Source: Myxococcales bacterium SG8_38 (GTDB lineage: Bacteria > Myxococcota_A > Polyangia > Polyangiales > Houyiibacteriaceae). Taken from it: a stretch of DNA of 58,397 nucleotides. Under the pieces are notes generated by a model that had not been told where the DNA came from, made no database searches, and saw only the letters and a program-made list of their open reading frames with translations. A program made the position numbers and the translations under genes. Positions 16,587 through 24,960 of the stretch are shown in pieces. Each line of letters begins with the position of its first letter. Positions within the stretch are counted from its first letter, which is position 1. Location of the stretch: assembly GCA_001303415.1 (NCBI GenBank), contig LJTN01000021.1, positions 1 through 58,397 of the forward strand, in the 5' to 3' direction.

Positions 16587-19289
16587 GTGAGAAGATTCGA
16601 GATCATCACAGCGATCGTCGCCGTGCTAGGGGCCAACGCCCTCTGCCCGATCGCACCCGTCCACGCCCAAGAGCCCCCAGACACTGCCCCAGACGCTGAC
16701 GCTGACGCTGACGCTGACGCTGACGCTGACACTGACACTGACACTGACACTGACACTGACACTGACACTGACACTGACACTGACACTGACACTGACGCTG
16801 ACGCTGACACTGACGCTGACACTGACGCTGACACTGACACCGACACCGACACCGACACTGCCCTCCACCCGCCGCATCTCCTCGCTTCGCCGCCTCCAGA
16901 GTTTCCCCCCGGCCGAGACGGCACCGGGCTCCATCCCACGGTGATCTTGCTCCTCACGGTGACGGCGGAGGGCAAGGTCACCGATATCGTGGTGGAGCAC
17001 TCCGCCAGCGCCGACTTCGATGCCGCCGCAGTCGAAGCAGTGCAGCGCTGGGTCTTCGAGCCTGCCACCAAAGGCGGCCAACCGGTGCCGAGCCGAATTC
17101 GGGTCGCGGTGCACTTCGAAGAGCCCGAGGTTGGCGTTCACGACGACACCGGGGCCTACGCGGGGACCGCCGCGGACGCCACGGAAGCGCCTGAGGATGT
17201 CGTCGCATCCCGTGGCGAAACAGAAGAGCCGACCTCCTATCGCACGGATGCCTTGGTCGAGGCGGAGCCTCTCCGACGCAGGGAGCGCGGCGCGGCAGAC
17301 TTCACCATCGACCGACAGATCCTCGATGCGGCGCCGGTTTTCTCGGCCAACGATCTCCTCAAACGAGTTCCCGGCCTCTACGCCTCCCAACCGGAAGGCG
17401 GCGCTGTCGGGGAGCGTTTCTTTCTTCGCGGCTTCGACTCCGAGCACGGACAGGACATCGAGGTGAAGGTCGCTGACATGCCCCTCAACCAGCCGTCGCA
17501 CATCCACGGACAGGGGTACGTCTATCAAGGTTTCATCATTCCGGAAGTCGTACGTGGGCTCCGCGTGATCGAGGGCGTGTACGATCCGGCGCAGGGCGAC
17601 TTCGCGATCGCCGGAACCATCGACTATGAGCTCGGGGTGGAACGCCGCGGCATCTACGCGAAATCGGACATCGGATCGTTCCGCACCTTCCGCCAGATCG
17701 CCATATTCGCTCCAGAAGAAAGCGACGCCGATACGTTTGGCGCTTTTCAGCTCCGAAGAACCGATGGATTCGGCCAGAACCGTTCCGGCATCGACGGCTC
17801 GGCGATGTTCCAATATGGTTTCGGCCGAAACAAGTGGCGCTTTCGAGCGCACGGAGTGTTTGCGGGCGCGCGCTACGACCTGGCCGGCGTGCTGAGACTG
17901 GATGACATCGAAGCCGGCACGGTGGCCTGGCTCGATGTGTATCCATTCGATACGGCGCGCGGACAAAACGGCTCCACCATGAGCGCAATCGCAGGCTTCT
18001 CGGGAGAGCACAGAGGGCAGAACAGGCAAAACTCGAGCTTCTCTCTGTGGATCCAGCTTCACGACCTCCGTTTGAAGGAAAACTTCAGCGGCTTCATCGA
18101 AACGGACGACACCGGTGCGATGCCGGGCGATTTGATCGAGCAGCTCGACCGTCGCTTCGTGATCGGTGGCAACGCGAGGCATCGAACGCGACTGTTCTCA
18201 CTCGCCGCATGGGCCGAGGGGACGATCGAGCTCGGCATCTCGAGCCGAGTGGACCTCATCGACCAGGAGCTCAACCTCCTCGAGGCACCGCAGAATCGAG
18301 TCTACGAAGAACGAATCGATGCCGAGATCACCCAAGCCGACGTGGGCATGTGGCTCGATCTCGACTGGGACTTCACCAAATACTTCAACATCACAGGCGG
18401 CGTTCGTGCCGATGTCCTCTTCTTCGACGTCACGGACTTCGAAGAGAGCGTGTCTCCCGATGACGTCGTACCCTATCGCCGGACGGCGGCCGGCGTTGCG
18501 ATCGGCCCGCGCGTCGCCGCCACGGTTAAACCGATCGAGGAGCTCGACGTCGTCTTTTCCTATGGTCGAGGTTTTCGCTCGCCGCAGGCGCGCGCAATCG
18601 TCGAAGACGAGGGGGTTCCGTTCACGAGGGTCGACTCCGTCGACGTGGGTCTGCGTTCACGAGTGGGCAACCGTAACGAGCTCCTCCTCGCGCTAACCGG
18701 CTTTCTTGCGAAGCTCAGCGATGACCTGATCTTCGAAGCGCACGAGGCGCGTTTCGAATCCATCGGTCCGACGACACGAATCGGCGCCGTCTTCTACACC
18801 CAAGCCCGTCCGCTACCATGGCTGTTTGGCGCTTTCTCGCTCACGTACGTTCGGGCCACGCTCGATGAAACCCCGCCGCCCGATCCCGACGAGCCGCCCT
18901 CCGGTCTGGAGGCCGGCGATCCGATTCCGCTCGTTCCTCCGTGGTTGCTTCGGCTCGACGTCGGGGCGGAGGATGATCTGGTAGACCTCGGAAGGCACCC
19001 CCTACGAGGCAGGATTGGCGTCGGCTACACGTTCGTGGGGCAACGACCCTTGCGGTTCGGTCAGGAGGCGGCACGCGTGAATCTACTGGAGCTCAACGCC
19101 GGACTATCTTGGTGGTTCCTCGAGCTCGGCTTCCAGGCATTCAATCTCGCCAATGTCGAATACGCCGCCCAGGAGTTCGCCTTCGAATCGAATTGGAATC
19201 CAAGCGCTCCTCCCTCGGACCAGCCTGTAAGACACATCGCCGCTGGCGCCCCGCGAACCTTCCTGTTCAACATCGGCTTTCGACTGTGA
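16587..19289 (+). CDS. TonB C-terminal-domain/TonB-dependent outer-membrane receptor fusion
   Basis: A 900-residue protein from the GTG at 16587 (GAGGT upstream). Layout: signal peptide 1-27 (cleavage after PVHA); an Asp-Ala/Asp-Thr linker at 36-91; a TonB C-terminal domain at about 95-190 (LLLTVTAEGKVTDIVVEHSA and AVEAVQRWVFEPATKGGQPV); a plug at about 240-360 (DLLKRVPGLYASQPEGGAVGE, FFLRGFDSEHG); then a 22-strand-type barrel ending in FNIGFRL, with a terminal aromatic-x-Leu barrel signature. The fused TonB domain normally belongs to the energising partner protein; here it sits in the receptor itself. The His-containing plug loop NQPSHIHGQGYVYQGF and the upstream His/Cys protein suggest a metal or metal-chelate substrate, which is inference. 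Confidence 0.88.
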   Translation: MRRFEIITAIVAVLGANALCPIAPVHAQEPPDTAPDADADADADADADTDTDTDTDTDTDTDTDTDTDTDADADTDADTDADTDTDTDTDTALHPPHLLASPPPEFPPGRDGTGLHPTVILLLTVTAEGKVTDIVVEHSASADFDAAAVEAVQRWVFEPATKGGQPVPSRIRVAVHFEEPEVGVHDDTGAYAGTAADATEAPEDVVASRGETEEPTSYRTDALVEAEPLRRRERGAADFTIDRQILDAAPVFSANDLLKRVPGLYASQPEGGAVGERFFLRGFDSEHGQDIEVKVADMPLNQPSHIHGQGYVYQGFIIPEVVRGLRVIEGVYDPAQGDFAIAGTIDYELGVERRGIYAKSDIGSFRTFRQIAIFAPEESDADTFGAFQLRRTDGFGQNRSGIDGSAMFQYGFGRNKWRFRAHGVFAGARYDLAGVLRLDDIEAGTVAWLDVYPFDTARGQNGSTMSAIAGFSGEHRGQNRQNSSFSLWIQLHDLRLKENFSGFIETDDTGAMPGDLIEQLDRRFVIGGNARHRTRLFSLAAWAEGTIELGISSRVDLIDQELNLLEAPQNRVYEERIDAEITQADVGMWLDLDWDFTKYFNITGGVRADVLFFDVTDFEESVSPDDVVPYRRTAAGVAIGPRVAATVKPIEELDVVFSYGRGFRSPQARAIVEDEGVPFTRVDSVDVGLRSRVGNRNELLLALTGFLAKLSDDLIFEAHEARFESIGPTTRIGAVFYTQARPLPWLFGAFSLTYVRATLDETPPPDPDEPPSGLEAGDPIPLVPPWLLRLDVGAEDDLVDLGRHPLRGRIGVGYTFVGQRPLRFGQEAARVNLLELNAGLSWWFLELGFQAFNLANVEYAAQEFAFESNWNPSAPPSDQPVRHIAAGAPRTFLFNIGFRL
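16692..16859 (+). repeat. In-frame hexanucleotide repeat, 28 copies of GACRCY
   Basis: Twenty-eight perfect or near-perfect hexamers (GACGCT, GACACT, and GACACC near the end) run without interruption. They encode (Asp-Ala/Asp-Thr)28, residues 36-91 of the TonB receptor fusion. Because the unit is 6 bp, copy-number change by slippage would lengthen or shorten the linker without shifting frame. The blocks are ordered: a GCT-rich start, a long ACT block, a mixed centre and an ACC block at the end. This pattern suggests repeated local duplications. Confidence 0.97.
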
Positions 19290-19353
19290 GTCACGGGATG
19301 CGCTACTCCTCGCCCTTTTGCAGGATCGCTGCGGGCGGCTTAACTTACGCTTC

Positions 19354-20880
19354 GTGAACAAGGAAAGAAACTTCCCCATCGCGATCATCGGCGCGGGTTT
19401 CGCCGGAATCGGTGCAGCGATTCAGCTGCTCAAGGCCGGCATCGACTCGTTCACGATCTTCGAGCGCGCCAGTGAAATCGGCGGGACGTGGCGGGACAAC
19501 ACGTATCCTGGCGCGGCCTGTGACGTGCCCTCGCACGCCTATTCGCTTTCCTTCGAGCAGAATCCGAACTGGACTCAGCGCTACGCGACGTCTTGGGAGA
19601 TCCAGCAGTATCTGCTCGGGGTCGTCGAAAAATGGAAGCTCCGCGACAAGATGCGGCTCGACACCGAGATCGTCGAAGCGCGTTTCGACGAGGCTGCGGG
19701 CGCTTGGACGCTCACCACGAGCGCAGGTGACACCTTCAGAGCACGCGTCGTGCTTTCGGGCGTCGGCGGGCTGGTGGACCCGCAATATCCGGACATTGCG
19801 GGGCTCGAGGAGTTCCAAGGAGATATGTTTCATACGGCGCGGTGGAACCACGACGTCGATTTGAAGGGCAAGCGCGTATCGGTGATCGGAACCGGGGCGA
19901 GCGCGGTCCAGGTCGTGCCAACCATTGCGCCCATCGTCAGCTTGCTGACGGTCTTTCAGCGGACTCCTGCATGGGTGGTCGCGAAGTTCGACCGGTTCTA
20001 TCCGGCATGGCTCCGCAAGCTCTTGAGCCGGTTCCCCTTTCTGTTGCGCGTGAGCCGATTCTTCAAGTACTGGCTGAGCGAGATCCGCGGACCGATCGTG
20101 TTCATCGACTCGAAGATCCTGTCGAAGATCGGGGTTTGGCTTTCGATGCGGAACCTGCGGCGGCAAGTGCAGGACCCGGAGTTGCGAAAGAAGCTCACCC
20201 CGAGCTTTCAGTTCGGTTGCAAGCGGGTGCTGGTCTCAGATGACTATTGGGCGACGTTCGAGCGACAAAACGTGGAGCTGGTCACCGACCCGATCGAACG
20301 GATCGAGCGGACCGGCGTTCGCACCAAGGACGGCACGCTGCACGAAGCGGACGCGATTGTGTTGGCGACCGGTTACAAGCTGGGTCTTGCATCGGCGCCA
20401 TTTCGCATCGTCGGCCGTGGCGGTCGTTCGCTCGACGAGACATGGAGCCAGGGGGCGATGGCTTACAAAGGGATGACCGTCGCGGGCTTCCCCAACTGGT
20501 TCATCATGATGGGGCCGAATACGGGCCCGGGGCACACCTCGGTTCTGGTCTATACCGAAGCGCAGATCGCGCATGCGCTGGCGGCGATCCGAAAGTTGAA
20601 GGCGGAAAACCTCAAATACCTGGATGTGCGCCAGGACGTGATGGACCGCTACAACGAGGGAATCCAAAAGCGCATGAAGCGCATGGTCTGGAGCGGCTGC
20701 AAGAGCTGGTATCTCTCGCCGGACGGCGTGAACCGATCGCTGTATCCGGGTTTCGCGACCGAGTACGTGCTTCGCACGCGAAGGCTCGATCTGAGGGACT
20801 ACGAGATCGCAACCTGGGAGCCCGCGGGGGACGCGCTAACTCCTTCCAGAACAGAGTTGTCTCAGGCGATCATGAAGTAG
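19354..20880 (+). CDS. Flavin-containing Baeyer-Villiger-type monooxygenase
   Basis: About 508 residues from the GTG at 19354, which places GxGxxG ten residues in as is usual; a TTG at 19318 is possible. The first Rossmann motif is IIGAGFAGIGAA (FAD) and the second is VIGTGASAVQV (NADPH). The BVMO fingerprint appears as FQGDMFHTARWN, with Asn where Pro or Asp is usual. The end motif is MGPNTGPGHTS. GGTWRDNTYPGAACDVPSHAYS is typical of class B flavoprotein monooxygenases (key residues G-T-W and C-D). Such enzymes insert oxygen next to ketones or oxidise soft nucleophiles. The TetR regulator gene converges on it from downstream. Substrate unknown. Confidence 0.9.
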   Translation: MNKERNFPIAIIGAGFAGIGAAIQLLKAGIDSFTIFERASEIGGTWRDNTYPGAACDVPSHAYSLSFEQNPNWTQRYATSWEIQQYLLGVVEKWKLRDKMRLDTEIVEARFDEAAGAWTLTTSAGDTFRARVVLSGVGGLVDPQYPDIAGLEEFQGDMFHTARWNHDVDLKGKRVSVIGTGASAVQVVPTIAPIVSLLTVFQRTPAWVVAKFDRFYPAWLRKLLSRFPFLLRVSRFFKYWLSEIRGPIVFIDSKILSKIGVWLSMRNLRRQVQDPELRKKLTPSFQFGCKRVLVSDDYWATFERQNVELVTDPIERIERTGVRTKDGTLHEADAIVLATGYKLGLASAPFRIVGRGGRSLDETWSQGAMAYKGMTVAGFPNWFIMMGPNTGPGHTSVLVYTEAQIAHALAAIRKLKAENLKYLDVRQDVMDRYNEGIQKRMKRMVWSGCKSWYLSPDGVNRSLYPGFATEYVLRTRRLDLRDYEIATWEPAGDALTPSRTELSQAIMK

Positions 20881-20968
20881 ACTCCGACAGCTCGACGCGG
20901 CTCGGGTTTGCGCGCTGTGGGTCGTAACCTTCCGGAATGAATGCGGTTTCGAGGGGCTTGCGTGTCCC

Positions 20969-21574
20969 CTAGGAGAGGCCGATGCCGGCTTGGAGGAGTT
21001 GGGTCGTGGCGAGGGCGAGCTTGCGAGCGTCCTCGGAAGACAGGTCGCGGACTCGCGGGTGTCGGTCGACGATCATGCGCGCCAGCCCGTGCGTGAGCGC
21101 TTCGCTGGTGAGCGCGATGAGCTCGGGGTCGGCGTCCGGAATCAAGCCCGCGTTCTGCCCCTCGATGATGAGCGCGATCAACTTTGCTCTGCGCTCATCG
21201 CTGACCTCGCCCACAAATCCGGAGGACACCCCCTCGCTGTCGTGAATCAGACGAAAAAGAGCTGGGTGCTCCGCGGTAAAGCGCACGTAGGCCACCGCCA
21301 TCGCCCGAAATTGCGTCAACGCGTCGTCGCAGCGCTCGCTGGCCTCGTCGAGCGCGCGCCCCAGTAGGCTCGCGGCCCTCTCGGCGACGGCGGCAAGCAG
21401 GACTTGCTTGTCGGCGAAATGGCGAAAGGGCGCGGCCGACGAGACTCCGAGCTCCCGCGCGAGCTCTCTCATGTTGAGCTCGTCCGCACCGTCTGCGTCG
21501 ACCCGCCGGAATGCCGCGTCGAGCAGGGCGTCTCGCAGATTTCCGTGGTGATAGGGCTTTGCTTCGGAAGGCAT
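20969..21574 (-). CDS. TetR-family transcriptional regulator
   Basis: A 201-residue protein from the ATG at 21574 (MPSEAKPYHHGNL). The N-terminal HTH is at about residues 25-55 (NMRELARELGVSSAAPFRHFADKQVLLAAV), with PYHHGNLRDALLDAA typical of the WHG/TetR_C_13 branch. The C-terminal half is a helical ligand-binding and dimerisation domain. Five copies of a 17-bp palindrome lie immediately upstream of its own start, so it is probably autoregulated. It converges on the monooxygenase gene; it may control other genes elsewhere, since no target promoter besides its own carries the motif nearby. Confidence 0.92.
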   Translation of the reverse strand: MPSEAKPYHHGNLRDALLDAAFRRVDADGADELNMRELARELGVSSAAPFRHFADKQVLLAAVAERAASLLGRALDEASERCDDALTQFRAMAVAYVRFTAEHPALFRLIHDSEGVSSGFVGEVSDERRAKLIALIIEGQNAGLIPDADPELIALTSEALTHGLARMIVDRHPRVRDLSSEDARKLALATTQLLQAGIGLS

Positions 21575-21594
21575 GCCGCGAGGGTAGCAGAGCA

Positions 21595-21732
21595 TGTTAT
21601 CGTCGCTTACTTTCCTACCTTGGCTGATGTAAGCGCTGCTAACTCCGGCCTGTTAGCACTGCTCACATGACGACGTCAGTGGTGTTAGCGCCGCTTACAT
21701 GGCGTTCGGGCCATATGTCAGCAGCGCTCACA
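21595..21732. promoter_or_regulatory. Array of five 17-bp TetR operator-like palindromes
   Basis: Consensus TGTTAGCGCYGCTYACA, with dyad TGTnAGCnnnGCTnACA. Sites: 21595-21611 (TGTTATCGTCGCTTACT), 21628-21644 (TGTAAGCGCTGCTAACT), 21651-21667 (TGTTAGCACTGCTCACA), 21683-21699 (TGTTAGCGCCGCTTACA, the best copy) and 21716-21732 (TGTCAGCAGCGCTCACA). Start-to-start spacings are 33, 23, 32 and 33 bp, about three, two, three and three helical turns, so the sites face nearly the same side of the DNA. The first lies 20 bases upstream of the TetR ATG and the last ends 15 bases past the stop of the Cys-rich lipoprotein gene. Confidence 0.85.
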
Positions 21733-21747
21733 TCGAGGGGTGGGCGG

Positions 21748-22041
21748 TTACTCGCAGACGTGTCGCGAGTGATTACATTTGTAGCCGTAAGGGCAATCGG
21801 CATCTCGTCCGCAGGAGAGCAACTCACATAGGCCCGAGCTCTGGTTGCAGTAGCGCGGCGGCGCGCACGAATGCAGCCGGCAGGCGACCTCGGGCCGTGA
21901 GAGCCGTTGCGAGCCTGGAGCGGCTTCCGAGCTCGGCGTCGAGGGGGTGGTCCTACGATCCGCGCGCGATCCGTCACAACCGGACACAACCATCACGGCA
22001 CAGAGCCCCGCGGCCGCGACCACGAGGCCGGCTCTGCGCAT
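21748..22041 (-). CDS. Small Cys-rich lipoprotein
   Basis: About 97 residues from the ATG at 22041; an ATG at 22050 adds three residues. A lipoprotein signal ends in VVSGC (lipobox). A short linker with Ser/Thr/Pro/Glu follows, then a C-terminal domain with eight cysteines in about 45 residues (ACRLHSCAPPRYC, GLCELLSCG, DADCPYGYKC, HVCE). Such EB/Dickkopf-like disulfide modules are common on myxobacterial surface lipoproteins. Divergent from the universal stress protein gene, 34 bases apart. Function unknown. Confidence 0.72.
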   Translation of the reverse strand: MRRAGLVVAAAGLCAVMVVSGCDGSRADRRTTPSTPSSEAAPGSQRLSRPEVACRLHSCAPPRYCNQSSGLCELLSCGRDADCPYGYKCNHSRHVCE

Positions 22042-22075
22042 CCCGAGCATTTGGGAAAGATGATAGGTTTCCGTC

Positions 22076-22501
22076 ATGGCCGCAAAGCACATTCTCGCAT
22101 GCATCGATTTCTCGCCGCAGTCCACGCGCGCGCTTCGTGAGGTGGGTGAATACGCCAGAGCCAACGGCAGCAAGGTCACGCTGATTCACATCATGGATCC
22201 GCAAGCATTCATTCCGCCGCAAGCGGTGCTCGAGCCCAAGTCGCCAGACGACAAAGAGACGAACGAGGCCGAGCTCGCCAAGCTGCGTGACGAGCACCTG
22301 TCCGGCATCGAAGTGGACCTCGCCGTCGTGGAAGACCATGCTCCAGCGCGTGCCATCTGCGAGTACGCCGAAAAGCACGACATCGACTTGATAATTGTCG
22401 GATCGCATGGGCGAGGAGGGATGGAACGGTGGCTCATCGGAAGCGTGGCCGAGCGGGTGGTTCGCCATGCAAGAGCCAACGTGTACGTGGTCCGGCGCTG
22501 A
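22076..22501 (+). CDS. Universal stress protein (UspA family)
   Basis: A 141-residue single-domain UspA protein. The N-terminus is ILACIDFSPQSTRAL and the ATP-binding motif is VGSHGRGGMERWLIGSVAERVVRHA, of the G-2x-G-9x-G-(S/T) type, so it is predicted to bind ATP. Role in stress physiology is inferred from the family only. A short divergent region separates it from the lipoprotein gene. Confidence 0.94.
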   Translation: MAAKHILACIDFSPQSTRALREVGEYARANGSKVTLIHIMDPQAFIPPQAVLEPKSPDDKETNEAELAKLRDEHLSGIEVDLAVVEDHAPARAICEYAEKHDIDLIIVGSHGRGGMERWLIGSVAERVVRHARANVYVVRR

Positions 22502-22537
22502 CTTCAAAGCACTGGCATCCCCTGGTAGGCTCGCGCC

Positions 22538-23407
22538 ATGGCGAAGCGTCGCGCGTGGTCGATCCTAGGCAATTCCCAGCGCCTCGACGGGGGTGCCATG
22601 TTCGGCAACGCACCGCGCGCGCTTTGGCGCCAATGGATCGAGCCCGACGAGCTGAACCGAATCCCGTTGGCCTGCCGAGCCCTTCTCGTCGAAGACGGCA
22701 ACCGAAGGATTCTCTTTGAAACCGGCATCGGTGCGTTCTTCCCGCCCCAGTTGCGAGACCGGTTCGGCGTCCAGGAAGAGCGCCATGTCCTGCTCGACAA
22801 CCTGCAGCGCGCGGGCTTCTCGGACGCCGACATCGACTGCGTGGTCCTTTCCCATCTGCACTTCGATCACGCCGGAGGGTTGCTGAGCGCATACCACCCG
22901 CAAGAGCCGATGCGTCTGCTCTTCGACAATGCCACCTTCGTAGTGAGCTGGGATGCGTGGCAGCGCGCGCGGTATCCACACGCGAGAGACCGAAAGTCGT
23001 TCATCCCGGAGCTTCCGGCGTTGCTCGAGCAAAGCGGCCGTCTCGAAGTCGTGAAAAGCCATCGCTCCAACGCGCTCGGTGGCGACTACAAGCTTTGGTC
23101 TTCGGAGGGACATACCCCGGGGCTCATGCTGACGGAGATTCCGGGTAACGACGGCCCCGTGGTCTACGCCGCGGATCTGATTCCCGGCCGCGCCTGGGTG
23201 CATCTTCCGATCACGATGGGCTACGATCGATACCCCGAGCGTCTGATCGACGAGAAGAACGACCTGCTGACGCGACTCCACGAGCAGTGCGGGCGGCTCT
23301 TCTTCACCCATGATCCAGAGGTCGCGCTCTGCAGGGTCGCCCGCGACGAGAGGGGCCATTTTTACGCGGCGGACACGCAGCGCGAGCTCGTCGCAGCGCC
23401 TCTTTGA
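22538..23407 (+). CDS. MBL-fold metallo-hydrolase
   Basis: A 289-residue metallo-beta-lactamase-fold protein with the metal motif [16 protein letters not shown] later His is in EGHTPGLML, an Asp in VYAADLIPG and another His in FTHDPEVAL. The set is complete for a dinuclear metal site. It could be a lactonase, thioesterase or glyoxalase-like hydrolase. It lies 34 bases before the 4-hydroxybutyryl-CoA dehydratase-like gene on the same strand, so a thioester or lactone substrate is plausible but unproven. Confidence 0.85.
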   Translation: MAKRRAWSILGNSQRLDGGAMFGNAPRALWRQWIEPDELNRIPLACRALLVEDGNRRILFETGIGAFFPPQLRDRFGVQEERHVLLDNLQRAGFSDADIDCVVLSHLHFDHAGGLLSAYHPQEPMRLLFDNATFVVSWDAWQRARYPHARDRKSFIPELPALLEQSGRLEVVKSHRSNALGGDYKLWSSEGHTPGLMLTEIPGNDGPVVYAADLIPGRAWVHLPITMGYDRYPERLIDEKNDLLTRLHEQCGRLFFTHDPEVALCRVARDERGHFYAADTQRELVAAPL

Positions 23408-23441
23408 AGTGCGTGGTAAGGTGGTGATTCCTGGAGGGACC

Positions 23442-24926
23442 ATGCCCCTTGGCAATGGCAGCACGCCCGCGCGAATCGAAAACGGAGACGACTACATCCG
23501 AAGCCTCCGCGGCAGAAAGCTGAAGGTCTTCTTGTTCGGAGAGCTCGTGGAGGAGCCGGTCGACCACCCGATGATCCGCCCCTCGATCAACGCCGTGGCT
23601 GAGACCTACGACCTGGCGGTGCGAGAGCCCGAGATCGCTACCACTCGGTCACCGCTCACCAACAAACGAGTGAACCGATTCCTTCACATCGCGCAGAGCC
23701 CGGACGATCTGGTCGCGCAGAACATGATGCAGCGCCGGCTCGGGCAGAACACGGGCACTTGCTTTCAGCGATGCGTCGGCATGGACGCCTTCAACGCCCT
23801 TCACTCCGTGACTTACGAGATCGACGAGAAGCACGGAACTGCCTATCACGAGCGCCTGAAGGCGTTCTTGTCCGACATGCAGGAGCGCAACTACGTCGTG
23901 GGCGGAGCCATGACCGACGTGAAAGGCGACCGAAGCAAGGCGCCTCACGAGCAGGACGACCCCGATCTCTTCGTCCACGTCACCAAGAGAAACGAAGACG
24001 GCATTTGGCTGACTGGAGCCAAGGCGCACCAGACCGGCTGCATCAACTCGCATTGGATCATCGCCATGCCCACGATGCGACTCGGACCGGCGGACCGAGA
24101 CTATGCGGTGGTGGCCGCATTTCCGGTCGATGCGCCCGGCATCACCTACATCTACGGGCGCCAGTCGTGTGACACTCGTAGCATGGAGGGCGGCTCGATC
24201 GACGTGGGCAATGCGGACTACTCCGGGCAAGAGGCGATGGTCGTGCTCGACGAGGTCTTCGTGCCGTGGAGTCACGTCTTCATGGACGGAGAATGCGAGT
24301 TTGCCGCGATGCTGGTGGAGCGCTTCACCTGCTACCACCGACGAAGCTACGTTTGTAAGACGGGTGTGGGCGACGTGCTGATCGGAGCGGCAGCGCAGGC
24401 TGCGGAGCACAATGGCGTCGACGGGGCTTCCCACATCAAAGACAAGCTCGTGCAGATGACGCACCTGAACGAGACGATGTACGCGGCGGGGATTGCATCC
24501 TCGCATCAAGCGCGCCCGACGAAGTCTGGCTGTTACTTGAACGACGACATGCTTGCAAACGTGTGCAAGCACCACGTCACCAAGATGCCATTCGAGATGG
24601 GCCGGCTCGCACAGGACCTCGCTGGGGGCCTGGTGAGCACCGCTCCCTCGGAAAAAGAGCTGAATCACCCCGAGCTCGGCGCTCTCTTGAGCAAGTACCT
24701 GAAGGGCCGAGCGGACGTTCCCACCGAAGCTCGCATTCGGATTCTTCGTCTGATCGAGAACATGACCATGGGCCGAAACGCCGTCGGCTATCTCACCGAG
24801 TCGTTGCACGGCGCCGGCTCGCCTCAAGCGCAACGAATCCAGATCGGCCGCCAAATGGCGCTCGACTTCAAGAAGCGATTGGCCCGGCGGCTCGCCGGCA
24901 TCGACGAGGAAGAGGCCGAAGAGTAG
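23442..24926 (+). CDS. abfD: 4-hydroxybutyryl-CoA dehydratase-like iron-sulfur flavoprotein
   Basis: A 494-residue protein. The ATG at 23442 is preceded by GGAGGG at good spacing; earlier in-frame starts overlap the MBL gene and are rejected. It belongs to the 4-hydroxyphenylacetate 3-hydroxylase/acyl-CoA dehydrogenase-fold family. The [4Fe-4S] ligands expected for 4-hydroxybutyryl-CoA dehydratase/vinylacetyl-CoA isomerase are seen: Cys107 and Cys111 in TGTCFQRCVG, His299 and Cys305 in YHRRSYVCKTG. The enzyme removes water from an unactivated beta carbon to give crotonyl-CoA, as in 4-aminobutyrate fermentation or the hydroxybutyrate CO2-fixation cycles. In the clostridial enzyme, as I recall it, the last His and Cys are seven apart; here they are six. 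Confidence 0.88.
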   Translation: MPLGNGSTPARIENGDDYIRSLRGRKLKVFLFGELVEEPVDHPMIRPSINAVAETYDLAVREPEIATTRSPLTNKRVNRFLHIAQSPDDLVAQNMMQRRLGQNTGTCFQRCVGMDAFNALHSVTYEIDEKHGTAYHERLKAFLSDMQERNYVVGGAMTDVKGDRSKAPHEQDDPDLFVHVTKRNEDGIWLTGAKAHQTGCINSHWIIAMPTMRLGPADRDYAVVAAFPVDAPGITYIYGRQSCDTRSMEGGSIDVGNADYSGQEAMVVLDEVFVPWSHVFMDGECEFAAMLVERFTCYHRRSYVCKTGVGDVLIGAAAQAAEHNGVDGASHIKDKLVQMTHLNETMYAAGIASSHQARPTKSGCYLNDDMLANVCKHHVTKMPFEMGRLAQDLAGGLVSTAPSEKELNHPELGALLSKYLKGRADVPTEARIRILRLIENMTMGRNAVGYLTESLHGAGSPQAQRIQIGRQMALDFKKRLARRLAGIDEEEAEE

Positions 24927-24960
24927 CCAGGCTCCGCGGGATGCTCTACCGTTGGCTCGG

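Noticed and set aside
16692-16859. Repeat block considered as a CRISPR array
   Set aside because: Units are 6 bp with no spacers and stay in the coding frame.
16626-18182. A minus-strand frame with a long Ser-Val repeat
   Set aside because: It is the reverse reading of the Asp-Ala/Asp-Thr hexamer repeat and the receptor gene; the plus frame has signal peptide, plug and barrel.
20952-20970. AGGGG/CCCCT hairpin between the monooxygenase and TetR genes as a terminator
   Set aside because: Only a 5-bp stem with a 9-base loop and no T-tract; too weak to call.
21749-21778. ACTCGC/GCGAGT inverted repeat after the operator array as a sixth site
   Set aside because: It does not match the 17-bp consensus and lies inside the coding end of the Cys-rich lipoprotein.
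23649-24854. A 401-codon minus-strand frame
   Set aside because: Antisense to the 4-hydroxybutyryl-CoA dehydratase-like gene, which has all four cluster ligands.
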